The notes under the pieces were generated by a model. The model was not told the DNA's origin and searched no databases. It worked only from the letters and a program-made list of their open reading frames with translations. A program made the position numbers and the translations under genes. From Clostridiales bacterium (lineage in GTDB: Bacteria > Bacillota > Clostridia > Lachnospirales > Lachnospiraceae): 64,000 nucleotides of DNA. Position 1 is the stretch's first letter; every line of letters starts with the position of its first letter. The stretch is taken from the NCBI GenBank assembly GCA_020859995.1, contig JAJBVE010000057.1, forward strand, positions 40,412 through 104,411, in the 5' to 3' direction. Shown here piece by piece: positions 7,836 through 16,770 of this stretch.

Positions 7836-10166
7836 ATGGATACAGAGAAAGATTTCAGCATTCCCAAACTGCTTGGACCTGGATGCGTCTTGCAGCGCGG
7901 AGAAAAAACGAGAGTCTGGGGCTGGGCGCCTCCGGGGGCGTCTGTGGAGATCGTATTGCTGAAGCAGAAAGAGAAGACCGTAGTGGCTCGCTGTGCCGCG
8001 ACGGCGGACGCCGATGGAACATTTACTTCTTATTTTGAAGGACTGAAGGCCGGCGGGCCGTATATTCTTGTATTTTGGTGCAGGGAGGAGGGTGCTGAAA
8101 TACAAGAAACGCCCCTTTCCGCTGACGGGGATACCAGTGCTTCTCAATCGGAACGGGGGATTCCTTTTGTAAAAGCAGAGGTTCCGGATGTCTGGGTGGG
8201 CGATGTGTTTGTCTGTGCCGGGCAGTCCAACATGGAGCTGCCGATGAGCCGGGTAAGGGAGAAATATCCGGAGGAATTTTTAAATGGCGGCTGTGACCGC
8301 GTACATGTGTACAAGGTGCAGGAGGCATATAATTTTAAAAGGGAAGCTTCTGAACATGCACATGCAAACTGGAATCTGCCCTTTGCGGAGACATCTGCTT
8401 TTTCTTACTTTCTCGGAAAGGAACTTTCACAGAGGGAGGGAGTGCCCATCGGGATTTTGAATCTGAGCCTTGGCGGCACGCCGATTCAGGCCTGGATGAG
8501 CGAGGATGCCCTGGAAGCCTGGCCGGATTATCAGAGAGAAAGGGTCGTGTTGTCAGACGACGAATACTGCCGTACTCTGACAGCACAGAAGGCGGAAGAA
8601 GAAGCTGCATGGCAGAAGGCGCTTTGCGAAAAGGAAAGAGAGGCCTGGCCGCCGCGGGGCACTTCTCTCTGGCAGCCGATCCGGCTTCCCGGCTCTCTTG
8701 CGGAAGCCGGTCTGGTGAATTTCTGCGGAAGCGTGATGCTGAGGAAGAAATTTTCTGTTTCGGATGATCAGGCCGGAAAAAAAGCTTTGCTGCGGCTGGG
8801 CACTCTGGCGGACGCAGACCGGGCTTATATCAATGGCGTTTTGGTGGGCGAGACAGGATACCGTTATCCTCCGAGACGATATACAGTGCCGGAAGGAGTG
8901 CTGCAGACCGGGGAAAATGAGCTTCTGATCCATCTGGTATGCAGAAATGGCGACGGGCGCATGACAAAAGGAAAAACGGTGGAGCTGGCCTGGGAGGATG
9001 TCTGTGATGACAACTGGCCTCTTAAGCACTGCCAACCGGGAAGCGAAGCTTCCGCTGCGGCGCAGCCTGCCGTCGGACAAAGGGAAGGGCTGTTTTCCTG
9101 CGAGAAAATTTCGGCTCCCATTCCTCTGGAGGGAGAATGGGAATATCTGGTACTGGCCAAGGTGGCTCCGGCGCCGGAGCAGGTGTTTTTGAACCGGGGA
9201 GCAACCGGCCTGTTTCGTGAAATGGTGGCTCCCGCTCTGGCGTACACGGTGAAAGGCGTCGTCTGGTATCAGGGCGAATCGAATGATGGCAGGCCAGAGG
9301 AGTATGCGAAGCTGCTGCCTGCGATGATTTCCAACTGGCGAAGACGGTGGATGCAGGAGAGCCTGCCTTTTGTGATTGTGCAGCTGCCGAATTGCGGCAT
9401 TGATATCGCAATGGAGACGGCAGACGGAGAACTGCCGTGGCCGATGATCCGCGAGGCGCAGCGGCGGGCCGGCGATCTTCCTGATGTGGCGGTGACTGTG
9501 AATCTGGATATCGGGGAAGACAATGACCTGCATCCTCTCAACAAAAAAGAAGCTGCACGGCGGGCGGCACTGGCACTGCGGAAAATCGTGTACCACGAGG
9601 ATGTGATATGCTCCGGTCCGGAGCTGTACGGATGGGAAAAGCATACGGATGGACTGATGCTGCGTTTTGACCGTCCAGTAATATTCCGGAACATTCAAAA
9701 TCCCGGAAGCGCGGAGGATGTTTTAGCAAATTCTGCTGCCGATACTCAAGTCAGGGAATTTTCTGCCGCGGACATTTCAGTGCGGGAAAACTCTGCTGCG
9801 GATACCCTGGTTCAGGATATTTCTGCCGGGAAGGAATCCGCTGAGAAAACCCGCATTCCGGATGGATTGTTTGAGCTTTACTGCGAGGATGCCGGATGGC
9901 TTCCGGCAAAAGCAGAACTGCACTGCGGGGAGATCCGTCTGCAGCCGGTTTTTCCGGCGGATGCCGGTTCTTCTGTGAAGAAATCTGCCGGGCGCGGGGA
10001 GAAACTGTGCGGGGAAGTATTGCCGGGCAAAGCAGTAAGAGCAGAATCTATACTTGCCGTCCGTTACGCGTGGAGCAACGCGCCGGGCAGCCGGCTGCTT
10101 TATGGAGAAGAAGGACTTTGTGTGACGCCGTTTTGCGAGCGGCTGCGCTGCACGGAGACAACGTAA
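7836..10166 (+). CDS. SGNH-type carbohydrate acetylesterase (SASA/DUF303 family)
   Basis: The 776-residue enzyme is placed at the ATG at 7836, after GAGGAAGAGGAAGG. The catalytic serine is in FVCAGQSNMELPM near residue 131. The family block GVVWYQGESND lies near 474 and the Asp-x-His pair in DNDLHPLNKKEA near 565. A galactose-binding-like beta domain appears to be inserted at about 290-370. There is no signal peptide, so it acts in the cytoplasm. Family members remove acetyl groups from sialic acid or xylo-oligosaccharides; next to GH115, xylan deacetylation is the likely role. Residues 630-669 form an odd repetitive stretch built from SAAD-S/T-V units. It does not look like part of the fold. 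Confidence 0.82.
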   Translation: MDTEKDFSIPKLLGPGCVLQRGEKTRVWGWAPPGASVEIVLLKQKEKTVVARCAATADADGTFTSYFEGLKAGGPYILVFWCREEGAEIQETPLSADGDTSASQSERGIPFVKAEVPDVWVGDVFVCAGQSNMELPMSRVREKYPEEFLNGGCDRVHVYKVQEAYNFKREASEHAHANWNLPFAETSAFSYFLGKELSQREGVPIGILNLSLGGTPIQAWMSEDALEAWPDYQRERVVLSDDEYCRTLTAQKAEEEAAWQKALCEKEREAWPPRGTSLWQPIRLPGSLAEAGLVNFCGSVMLRKKFSVSDDQAGKKALLRLGTLADADRAYINGVLVGETGYRYPPRRYTVPEGVLQTGENELLIHLVCRNGDGRMTKGKTVELAWEDVCDDNWPLKHCQPGSEASAAAQPAVGQREGLFSCEKISAPIPLEGEWEYLVLAKVAPAPEQVFLNRGATGLFREMVAPALAYTVKGVVWYQGESNDGRPEEYAKLLPAMISNWRRRWMQESLPFVIVQLPNCGIDIAMETADGELPWPMIREAQRRAGDLPDVAVTVNLDIGEDNDLHPLNKKEAARRAALALRKIVYHEDVICSGPELYGWEKHTDGLMLRFDRPVIFRNIQNPGSAEDVLANSAADTQVREFSAADISVRENSAADTLVQDISAGKESAEKTRIPDGLFELYCEDAGWLPAKAELHCGEIRLQPVFPADAGSSVKKSAGRGEKLCGEVLPGKAVRAESILAVRYAWSNAPGSRLLYGEEGLCVTPFCERLRCTETT

Positions 10167-10316
10167 AACAGAGCATTGTATTTGAATATGCAAAAATGTG
10201 ACCCGAAGAAATTTGCGGCACTTGCTTCAGGAAATTTTGAGGGCGAGCGAGCAACAAAGCTGCGTGAGTGAATGTAACAGGTAAATGGATACGTAAAGGA
10301 GGCTGTGCGAAAATCA

Positions 10317-13300
10317 ATGGCAAAACTGAGACTGAATGACTACATCAACGTGATCCTGGATCCGGCGGCTGCGCAGGGAATCCGCAGAATCGGTGCGAAG
10401 GTCGCGACGGATGTAGAAGCGACAACGGGGGCAAAAAGCCAGGTGATTTTACCGGATACAGTTCCTGGGCTGCCGCAGGCGATCCTCGTCGCGGAGCTGG
10501 GACATGACGCATTGGCAGAGACACTGATGGAGAGACTGCCGGAGCTTGAGAAGCTGAAGGGAAGATGGGAGAGCTACGGCTTTTTCCTGATTGAAAAGCC
10601 TCTTCCGAATGTGGAAGAGGGGCTTGTGATTGTGGGCAGCGACCGGATCGGCACGATCTACGGCATGTTCCATTTGTCGGAGCTGCTGGGAGTGACTGCC
10701 TGGGGATTCTGGGGCGATGCCGCGCCGCCGGCCGCCAGAGGCGTGATTCTGACCGATTCGGAACTGAATGAGGGCGGAACCTCCGCACAAAGGAAGAATT
10801 CAGGGACGGGTCACGGCTTTGCAAAAGCAGATATTACCGGGACCGGGCAGGGACTTGAAGAAAAATCTGCTTCCAGGTACGAGCAGAGTCTGACAGATGG
10901 AAGAGACGCTTTATCCGGCAAAGAAGTGCGTGATACGGCATCAGGCATGGACTCTTTCGCGCATACCTATCCGAGAGATGTTTACTCCTGGGGAGAAAAA
11001 CGGCAGCGCCCGATCCTGCCGACGGAGACAATTTATGTGAAAAACGGGATCTCAAAGGAGCCGTCGGTCCGTTACCGGGGATTTTTTATCAATGATGAAT
11101 GGCCCTGCTTCGGAAACTGGACATTTTCCCATTATCAGGGATTTACCGCCGAGATGTACGACAAGGTATTTGAGTATCTGCTGCGTATGAAGGGAAATTA
11201 TCTGTGGCCTGCGATGTGGTCTTCCTCCTTTTTGCTGGATGGGCCGGGACTGGCGTCGATGGAACTGGCGACAGAGTATGGCATCTACATCGGGATGTCG
11301 CACCACGAGCCCTGCATGCGCTCCGGCGCTGAGTTTTCTATTTTTAAAGGGGAGCATTCTCCTTACGGAAATGACTGGAGCTATGTGACCAACAAGGAAG
11401 GGTTGCTGAAATTCTGGGAGGACGGTCTGGCGCGTGTCCGGGGACAGAATGTGTTTCCGACCATCGGTATGCGAGGAGAGAACGACAGCAAGATGCTGGG
11501 CGATGATTCCACCATTGAAGAAAATGTCCGTCTGCTGAAGGAGATTATTACCGAGCAAAGAAAGCTGATCGCGAAGCATATCAATCCTGACCTGAAAAAG
11601 GTACCGCAGCTGCTGGCGATTTACAAAGAGGTCGAGGACTACTTTTTCGGAAACGAAGAGGCATCCGGGCTGAGCGATTTTGAAGAGCTCGATGATGTGA
11701 CACTGATGTTTTGCGAGGACAATTTCAATAACATGCGCGCCCTTCCGCAGGAGATGGCGCAATACGCTTTTGACCCGTCAAAGGACCGTGATCGTTTGCC
11801 TGCGCATCCGGGCGGCTACGGTATGTACTATCATGTGGACTACCACGGCTCGCCGATTTCCTATGAGTGGGTGAATTCCACGCCGATTACAAAGATCTGG
11901 GAGCAGATGACCGAGGCCTGGGAGTACGGCATCCGCGAGGTATGGATTCTGAATGTCGGCGATGTCAAGTTCAACGAGTATCCTCTGGGATATTTTCTTT
12001 CGCTGGCATATGATTTTGACACCTATGGACTGGACGGGCTGGATAATACGCTTGCTTATACGGAAGAATGGATACGCTCTTTATTTGGGAAACTGGTTGA
12101 CGAGGAGAAGGTTTCTGAGATAACGTGGGTATTGAAAGAGTCCGTTGATCTGCACAGCCTGCGCAGGGCGGAGGCGCTGAACGATACTATTTATCATCCG
12201 GTGCATTATGGCGAGGCGAAGCAGATGCTGCAGCGTGCCGAGTCTCTGGAAAAGAGAAATGAGGAGCTGTACGCTTCGCTGAAAGGGTCTCTTGGCGCGG
12301 ACGGCTATTACAGTATGATCTATTTCCCGGCGGCTGGGATCGCGAATCTGCTGAAAATGCATCTCGCGTCAGGGCTGAACCATCTGTACAGCGCACAGGG
12401 AAAAGCGGTGGCAAATCAGTATGGAGAGATGCTGGAGGCATGCATTTTGCGTGATCGGGCTCTTGCGAAGGAGCTGGCGGCTTTCCGGGACGGAAAGTGG
12501 AGCGGTATGGAGCGCGAGGAGCATATCGGTTTTGTGAACTGGAATGATGAGGATTATCGCTATCCTGTCAGACATATGCTAACCCTCCCGGATCATCCGC
12601 GGCTGGTGGTTTCCCGTGCGGATCGTACAAAGACTTTTACCAACCAGTATTTTCCAGTGCCGCTTACCATCCGGGATTTTGAAAATGCCGGGACGGATCA
12701 GGTGACACTGCAGGTGGCAAACGGAGGCTGCGGGACGGTGGACTGGCAAATCGTGGGAGAGAGCGAGTGTTTTGAAATCACGCCGTCCTGTGGCAGCACA
12801 GCTTTGCAGACAGAAGTGACAGTCCGCGTGTTAAGAGAGCGCATTCCGGCGCATGAGACCGTCGAGTTCCGCTGCCAGGTCAGAGCCGGGAGAGAGTGTG
12901 TACCGCTGCTTATTACAGCGCGAAATCCGGAGCTGGACGGGATTCCAAAGGGGGCATTTCTGGTCCAGGAGGGTATCTGCGTCTGGGATGCTGCGGAATT
13001 TGTGGACAGCACTCCGGGTATGGCGGAGGAAGAAATGTGCACAGGGAAAAATGCGTGCGGGATACCAGACGGAGAAAAGCATGTGTCTGAAGCAGCCGCC
13101 GCGTTTCAGATGCTGCGGGATTATGGCAAATATGGCTCTGGGATGAAGGTTTTCCCGACGACGGCCGTCTTTGACGAGAACGACTGGAAGCAGGGCCTGG
13201 CGCCGAGCCTGTCGTATGAAATCTGGACGCCGGAAGCAGGCGCGTATCGCCTGTCGCTGCACACCTCGCCTGCCAACCCGCTGGTTTACGGAGGAATGCT

Positions 13301-13577
13301 CCGGTATGGCATCTCTGTGAACGGAGAGGCTCCCCGGATGGTGGCAGTCACATCGGATGGCTACCGCGGAGGCGACCCGGGATGTGCTGTCTGGTGCGAG
13401 GCTGTGCTGAACCAGGAACATGTAGCAGAGGTTCCGGTGAGTCTGCGCGAGGGGCTCAACCGCATTACGGTTTATGCGGGAGATGCCGGTATCGTCCTGG
13501 AGAGGCTGACGCTGGAACAGGATGGTACCAGGATCCTTAAGTCCTATCTGGGAGCCCCGGTGAGCTATCGGGTGTGA
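10317..13577 (+). CDS. GH115 xylan alpha-1,2-glucuronidase
   Basis: The protein of about 1086 residues removes glucuronic or 4-O-methylglucuronic acid side chains from xylan fragments. Family hallmarks are the block YRGFFINDEWPCFGNWTFSH near residue 255, YLLRMKGNYLWPAMW near 290, GMRGENDSKM near 385 and FCEDNFNNMRALPQE near 465. The length fits the four-domain GH115 plan, including a C-terminal beta domain. No signal peptide is present. A GTG at 10305 would be only two bases from AAGGAGG, so the ATG at 10317 is preferred, although its spacing is long. Residues about 153-225 form a polar, low-complexity insertion. It follows the acetylesterase gene and probably works on the same imported oligosaccharides. 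Confidence 0.9.
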   Translation: MAKLRLNDYINVILDPAAAQGIRRIGAKVATDVEATTGAKSQVILPDTVPGLPQAILVAELGHDALAETLMERLPELEKLKGRWESYGFFLIEKPLPNVEEGLVIVGSDRIGTIYGMFHLSELLGVTAWGFWGDAAPPAARGVILTDSELNEGGTSAQRKNSGTGHGFAKADITGTGQGLEEKSASRYEQSLTDGRDALSGKEVRDTASGMDSFAHTYPRDVYSWGEKRQRPILPTETIYVKNGISKEPSVRYRGFFINDEWPCFGNWTFSHYQGFTAEMYDKVFEYLLRMKGNYLWPAMWSSSFLLDGPGLASMELATEYGIYIGMSHHEPCMRSGAEFSIFKGEHSPYGNDWSYVTNKEGLLKFWEDGLARVRGQNVFPTIGMRGENDSKMLGDDSTIEENVRLLKEIITEQRKLIAKHINPDLKKVPQLLAIYKEVEDYFFGNEEASGLSDFEELDDVTLMFCEDNFNNMRALPQEMAQYAFDPSKDRDRLPAHPGGYGMYYHVDYHGSPISYEWVNSTPITKIWEQMTEAWEYGIREVWILNVGDVKFNEYPLGYFLSLAYDFDTYGLDGLDNTLAYTEEWIRSLFGKLVDEEKVSEITWVLKESVDLHSLRRAEALNDTIYHPVHYGEAKQMLQRAESLEKRNEELYASLKGSLGADGYYSMIYFPAAGIANLLKMHLASGLNHLYSAQGKAVANQYGEMLEACILRDRALAKELAAFRDGKWSGMEREEHIGFVNWNDEDYRYPVRHMLTLPDHPRLVVSRADRTKTFTNQYFPVPLTIRDFENAGTDQVTLQVANGGCGTVDWQIVGESECFEITPSCGSTALQTEVTVRVLRERIPAHETVEFRCQVRAGRECVPLLITARNPELDGIPKGAFLVQEGICVWDAAEFVDSTPGMAEEEMCTGKNACGIPDGEKHVSEAAAAFQMLRDYGKYGSGMKVFPTTAVFDENDWKQGLAPSLSYEIWTPEAGAYRLSLHTSPANPLVYGGMLRYGISVNGEAPRMVAVTSDGYRGGDPGCAVWCEAVLNQEHVAEVPVSLREGLNRITVYAGDAGIVLERLTLEQDGTRILKSYLGAPVSYRV

Positions 13578-13597
13578 CGGACAGAAACGAGAGTGAA

Positions 13598-13832
13598 CCT
13601 GCATCAAAACGCGATGCAGGACATGGAGGGAGAGCCGCGCCATTAGAAATCGCGCCTGAGCGCGATGGGCACGGCCTGCGTCCTGCATCAAAACCCGATG
13701 CAGGATATGGAGTGGAGAGCCGCGCATGCAAAATCGCCTGATGGCGATGGCGCGGCCTACATCCTGCATCAAAACCCGATGCAGGATATGTAGTGGAGAG
13801 CCGCGCATGCAGCAAAATTCCGCTTGTGCATG
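13598..13832. repeat. Double-hairpin repeat array (family R1), three units
   Basis: Three units begin at 13598, 13682 and 13763, giving periods of 84 and 81 bp. Each has a hairpin with stem CCTGCATC/GATGCAGG, then ATATGGAGTGGAGAGCCGCG or close to it. A second hairpin follows, ATCGCGC-loop-GCGCGAT in one unit and ATCGCC-loop-GGCGAT in the next, and then a GCGGCCT(G/A)C(G/A)TCC connector. The second stem changes sequence but still pairs. The array lies between the GH115 stop and the dehydrogenase ribosome site. It is not a CRISPR: no constant repeat with unrelated spacers is seen. Confidence 0.8.
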
Positions 13833-13867
13833 ATGCCAGGCGGGGAATAAATAAAGGAGGAATTACA

Positions 13868-14914
13868 ATGAATGGGACGATGAAAACTGCAGTTATGACA
13901 GACCTGCGCAAGGTCGAGATTCAGAGAAGGCCGATCCCGGTGCCGATGGAGGACGAGGTTCTGGTAAAGATCGAGTATGTGGGAATTTGTGGTTCTGACC
14001 TTCACTACTATGAAGCCGGGAGAATCGGCGACTTTGTCGTAGAGACACCCTTTGTGCTTGGCCATGAGGCCGGAGGCACGGTCGTGGAGGTCGGCGAAAA
14101 TGTGAAGAATCTGAAGGTTGGGGACCGGGTAGCTTTGGAGCCGGGCAAGACCTGCGGTCACTGCGAATTCTGCAAGCAGGGCAAATACAACCTGTGCAAG
14201 GATGTTATTTTCTTTGCGACGCCGCCGGTGGACGGTGTGTTCCAGGAATATGTGGCTCACGAGGCCGGGCTGTGCTTTAAGCTGCCGGAAAATGTGAGCA
14301 CAATGGAGGGCGCGCTGATTGAACCGTTGGCTGTGGGCATGCACGCGGCGTGCCAGGGCGACGCGCATCTGGGCCAGACCTGTGTAGTGACCGGGGCCGG
14401 GTGCATCGGTCTGGTGTCCATGCTTTCGTTGAAAGCCAGAGGCGTTTCAAAGGTGATCGTCGTGGACGTGATGGATAAGCGCCTGGAAAAAGCGAAGGAA
14501 CTGGGCGCGGACGAGGTGATCAACGGCGCAAAGGAGGATACGGTCGCGCGGATTCTGGAGATTACGGGCGGCGCGGGCTTTGACCTGGGTATCGAGACGG
14601 CCGGCTCTCAGATTACGGCACAGCAGCAGATCCGTGCTGCTAAAAAGGGCGCGACGATCGTGTTTGTAGGCTACAGCCCGTCCGGCGATATGACGCTCCC
14701 GATCGGCATGGCTCTGGATAAGGAGCTGACCTTCAAGACGGTTTTCCGCTATCGGAATATCTATCCGATGGCGATTGACGCAGTGTCGACCGGCAAGATT
14801 CACATCAAAGATATAGTGACTAATTATTTTGAACTGGACGACATTCAGAATGCGCTGGATTCCTGCGTAGACAATAAGGCGGAGATTGTGAAAGGGGTAA
14901 TCAGAGTAAGCTGA
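13868..14914 (+). CDS. Zinc-dependent polyol (sorbitol/xylitol-type) dehydrogenase
   Basis: The 348-residue medium-chain dehydrogenase starts after AAAGGAGG. The catalytic zinc ligands are in [13 protein letters not shown] (Cys near residue 40), the LGHEAGG block (His near 65) and ALIEPLAVG. The structural zinc site is [15 protein letters not shown] near 95-109. The nucleotide fold shows GAGCIG near 176, followed by an acidic residue in [10 protein letters not shown], which predicts NAD rather than NADP. The family interconverts polyols and ketoses, such as xylitol and xylulose or sorbitol and fructose. Its place after GH115 suggests pentose or polyol handling. The R1 repeat array directly precedes its ribosome site. 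The substrate cannot be fixed from sequence. Confidence 0.87.
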   Translation: MNGTMKTAVMTDLRKVEIQRRPIPVPMEDEVLVKIEYVGICGSDLHYYEAGRIGDFVVETPFVLGHEAGGTVVEVGENVKNLKVGDRVALEPGKTCGHCEFCKQGKYNLCKDVIFFATPPVDGVFQEYVAHEAGLCFKLPENVSTMEGALIEPLAVGMHAACQGDAHLGQTCVVTGAGCIGLVSMLSLKARGVSKVIVVDVMDKRLEKAKELGADEVINGAKEDTVARILEITGGAGFDLGIETAGSQITAQQQIRAAKKGATIVFVGYSPSGDMTLPIGMALDKELTFKTVFRYRNIYPMAIDAVSTGKIHIKDIVTNYFELDDIQNALDSCVDNKAEIVKGVIRVS

Positions 14915-14936
14915 GAGCGTGCTGCCTGATGCCACC

Positions 14937-15032
14937 TATCAGGGTCATAAGGGATCCACCAGCAAGCTGGTCCCCCTTATGACATATCAGGGTCATAAGG
15001 GATCCACCAGCAAGCTGGTCCCCCTTATGACA
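14937..15032. repeat. Tandem 48-bp hairpin repeat (two identical units)
   Basis: Units at 14937-14984 and 14985-15032 are identical. Each is a near-palindrome in which GTCATAAGGG pairs with CCCTTATGAC and CCAGC pairs with GCTGG. It lies just after the dehydrogenase stop and before the DnaA-box region. No T tract follows, so a terminator role is possible but not typical. Confidence 0.75.
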
Positions 15033-15047
15033 TTGATTGCGAACAAT

Positions 15048-15302
15048 TTTTCCACACCCGGGAGACGGGCTTTTTGCTGGTTTTTCCCGGGTTTTCCACA
15101 TTATCCACATAGTTATTCACATTTTCCACCGGGAAAACTCAGCCTTTTTTGGTGGACAAGTAGATTTACATAATATTTCGACAGATTTCGCGGAAATTCG
15201 ACTGAAATATGCGGATGGGGAATTATTGTCAACCAGTTATCCACATTATCCACATTGTTCACAGGAAAATAACGAGATATTGGAAACAAAGGATGTGGAA
15301 AA
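15048..15302. promoter_or_regulatory. DnaA-box cluster upstream of dnaD
   Basis: Perfect TTATCCACA boxes are at 15101-15109, 15237-15245 and 15246-15254. TTATTCACA is at 15113-15121 and TTGTTCACA at 15255-15263. Weaker TTTTCCACA forms are at 15048-15056 and 15092-15100, and an inverted one at 15294-15302. Eight sites in about 255 bp is far above chance. They fall in two groups separated by an AT-richer stretch around 15160-15235. The cluster ends about 130 bp before the dnaD start. DnaA-dependent control of the primosome genes, or DnaA titration, is plausible. Confidence 0.75.
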
Positions 15303-15309
15303 GTTACTG

Positions 15310-15338
15310 TTCTCTTTTTGGAAAAAGTGTGTTATGAT
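15310..15338 (+). promoter_or_regulatory. Possible dnaD promoter
   Basis: TATGAT at 15333-15338 is a good -10 element. The hexamer 17 bases upstream, TTCTCT, is a weak -35. It lies just downstream of the DnaA boxes, so bound DnaA could affect it. Confidence 0.35.
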
Positions 15339-15430
15339 GGAGCCCAGATTGGATTTCGTTACAGATATGGGATATATTTTATCCGGCGCCGTAATGGATG
15401 CCGGACATGTATAGAAAAGGATGGCCAGCA

Positions 15431-16669
15431 ATGAAGATATACTCGGACGCGCCGGAAGGCTCTACGGTGGTACAAAATTCATTTATTGATCAGTATATGC
15501 CCCATGCGAATGGGGAATTTGTCAAGGTATATCTGTATTTGCTGCGCTGCGCAGACAGCGGACGGGAGCTCTCCCTCGCTTCTATTGCCGATGTTTTTGA
15601 GCATACGGAGAAGGATGTCCGGCGGGCACTTACCTACTGGGAGCGGCAGCGGCTTTTGCGGATCGGGACCGGACCGGACGGCGCTCTGGTGTCTGTGACA
15701 TTTACGGATCCCGGCTGTTATTCTACACCTGCAGCCCCGGAAGGGCAGGAGGAAGGTGCGGCAGGTCTCTACAGTGACGGGATTTCTTCTTACGAGGAGC
15801 AGCCGTTCCGGGACGCACGGGCCTGTGAAGAGAAAAAGTCTGCTCCAGACGGAGCAGGGGCGGCGCTTTCCGGAACGGCGCCTATTGCTGGCCCTGATAC
15901 ATCGGGAAGCCGCCCAAATGGTGCTTTCGGGAAAGAAATCTCAGATGAAAAGCGGGAAGATTCCGACAGGACGAAAGATCCAGACGGACCGCAGGAAGAG
16001 ATGCCTTTGCCGGGGGCACTTTCTGAGAAGGCACAGAGCGATTTAAAAGAGCTGTTTTTTGTGGCGGAGCAGTATCTGGGCAGGCCTCTTTCCGCCACAG
16101 AGCAGAATGATTTTGTCTATTATTATCATACACTCGGGTTTTCCGCAGACCTGATTGAGTACCTGCTGGAATACTGTATCACGAAGGATGTGACCAGCCG
16201 CCATTATATGCGGAAGGTGGCGCAGGGCTGGGCCAGATCCGGGATTAAGACCGTACAGGACGCTAAGAAAGAGTCCGGCCGGTACAACAAAGATTATTAT
16301 ACCATTATGAAGGCCTTCGGGATTAAAAACCGTGCGCCCGCCCCGTCTGAGCAGGAGACGATGGCGCGCTGGCTTCATGAATACGGATTTTCCATGGAGC
16401 TTATCCTGGAAGCCTGCCGCCGCACGATTGATCAGCTCCATGAGCCGAACTTCCAGTACGCGGACAAGATTCTGACGCAGTGGCTTGGCGCGGGCGTCCA
16501 GTCTATGAAGGATGTCGGGGAGGCAGACCGGAAATGGGAGCAGGAGCAGGCCGCTAAGAAGTCTTCCCAGAGCCGTGCCCGCACCGGCCAGCCCAACCGG
16601 TTTAATAATTTCACCCAGAGAAGCTATAATTATGACAAGCTGGAAAGGCGGTTGTTTGGGCAGTCTTAG
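15431..16669 (+). CDS. dnaD: DnaD-family primosomal replication protein
   Basis: The 412-residue protein is placed at the ATG at 15431 (MKIYSDAPEG), after AAAAGGATGG. The N-terminal winged-helix domain covers about residues 1-95. A long acidic, disordered linker runs to about 195. Two DnaB_2/DnaD C-terminal domains follow at about 196-282 and 284-365, each ending in the Y-x3-I-x2-W-x3-G motif (YMRKVAQGWARSGIKT and YADKILTQWLGAGVQS). DnaD-type proteins remodel DNA at origins and help load the replicative helicase. The helicase loader gene is about 100 bp downstream. The DnaA-box cluster upstream suggests coupling of expression to replication initiation. Confidence 0.88.
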   Translation: MKIYSDAPEGSTVVQNSFIDQYMPHANGEFVKVYLYLLRCADSGRELSLASIADVFEHTEKDVRRALTYWERQRLLRIGTGPDGALVSVTFTDPGCYSTPAAPEGQEEGAAGLYSDGISSYEEQPFRDARACEEKKSAPDGAGAALSGTAPIAGPDTSGSRPNGAFGKEISDEKREDSDRTKDPDGPQEEMPLPGALSEKAQSDLKELFFVAEQYLGRPLSATEQNDFVYYYHTLGFSADLIEYLLEYCITKDVTSRHYMRKVAQGWARSGIKTVQDAKKESGRYNKDYYTIMKAFGIKNRAPAPSEQETMARWLHEYGFSMELILEACRRTIDQLHEPNFQYADKILTQWLGAGVQSMKDVGEADRKWEQEQAAKKSSQSRARTGQPNRFNNFTQRSYNYDKLERRLFGQS

Positions 16670-16770
16670 TAAGACAGTCAGGATATTAGATCGAACGTTT
16701 TTAGGGCCGCAGTCGTCTGCGGAAGGATTTTGGGATGATCTGAAGCATATCGTTTGGGACGGGGGCAGTT

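Noticed and set aside
8553..9698. Minus-strand open frame of 381 codons inside the acetylesterase gene
   Set aside because: It is opposite a well-supported coding frame with family motifs. The translation looks like antisense composition.
12831..13808. Minus-strand open frame of 325 codons over the GH115 end and the R1 repeats
   Set aside because: It overlaps a clear enzyme gene, and its repeated peptide simply reflects the DNA repeats. It has no ribosome site.
13598..15032. Possible CRISPR array
   Set aside because: Only two or three units are present. The units contain paired hairpins, the intervening sequence is itself related between units, and no cas gene is nearby.
15048..15302. Main chromosomal origin (oriC)
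   Set aside because: DnaA boxes are dense, but dnaA, dnaN, recF, gyrB and rpmH are absent. I kept it as a regulatory or auxiliary cluster only.
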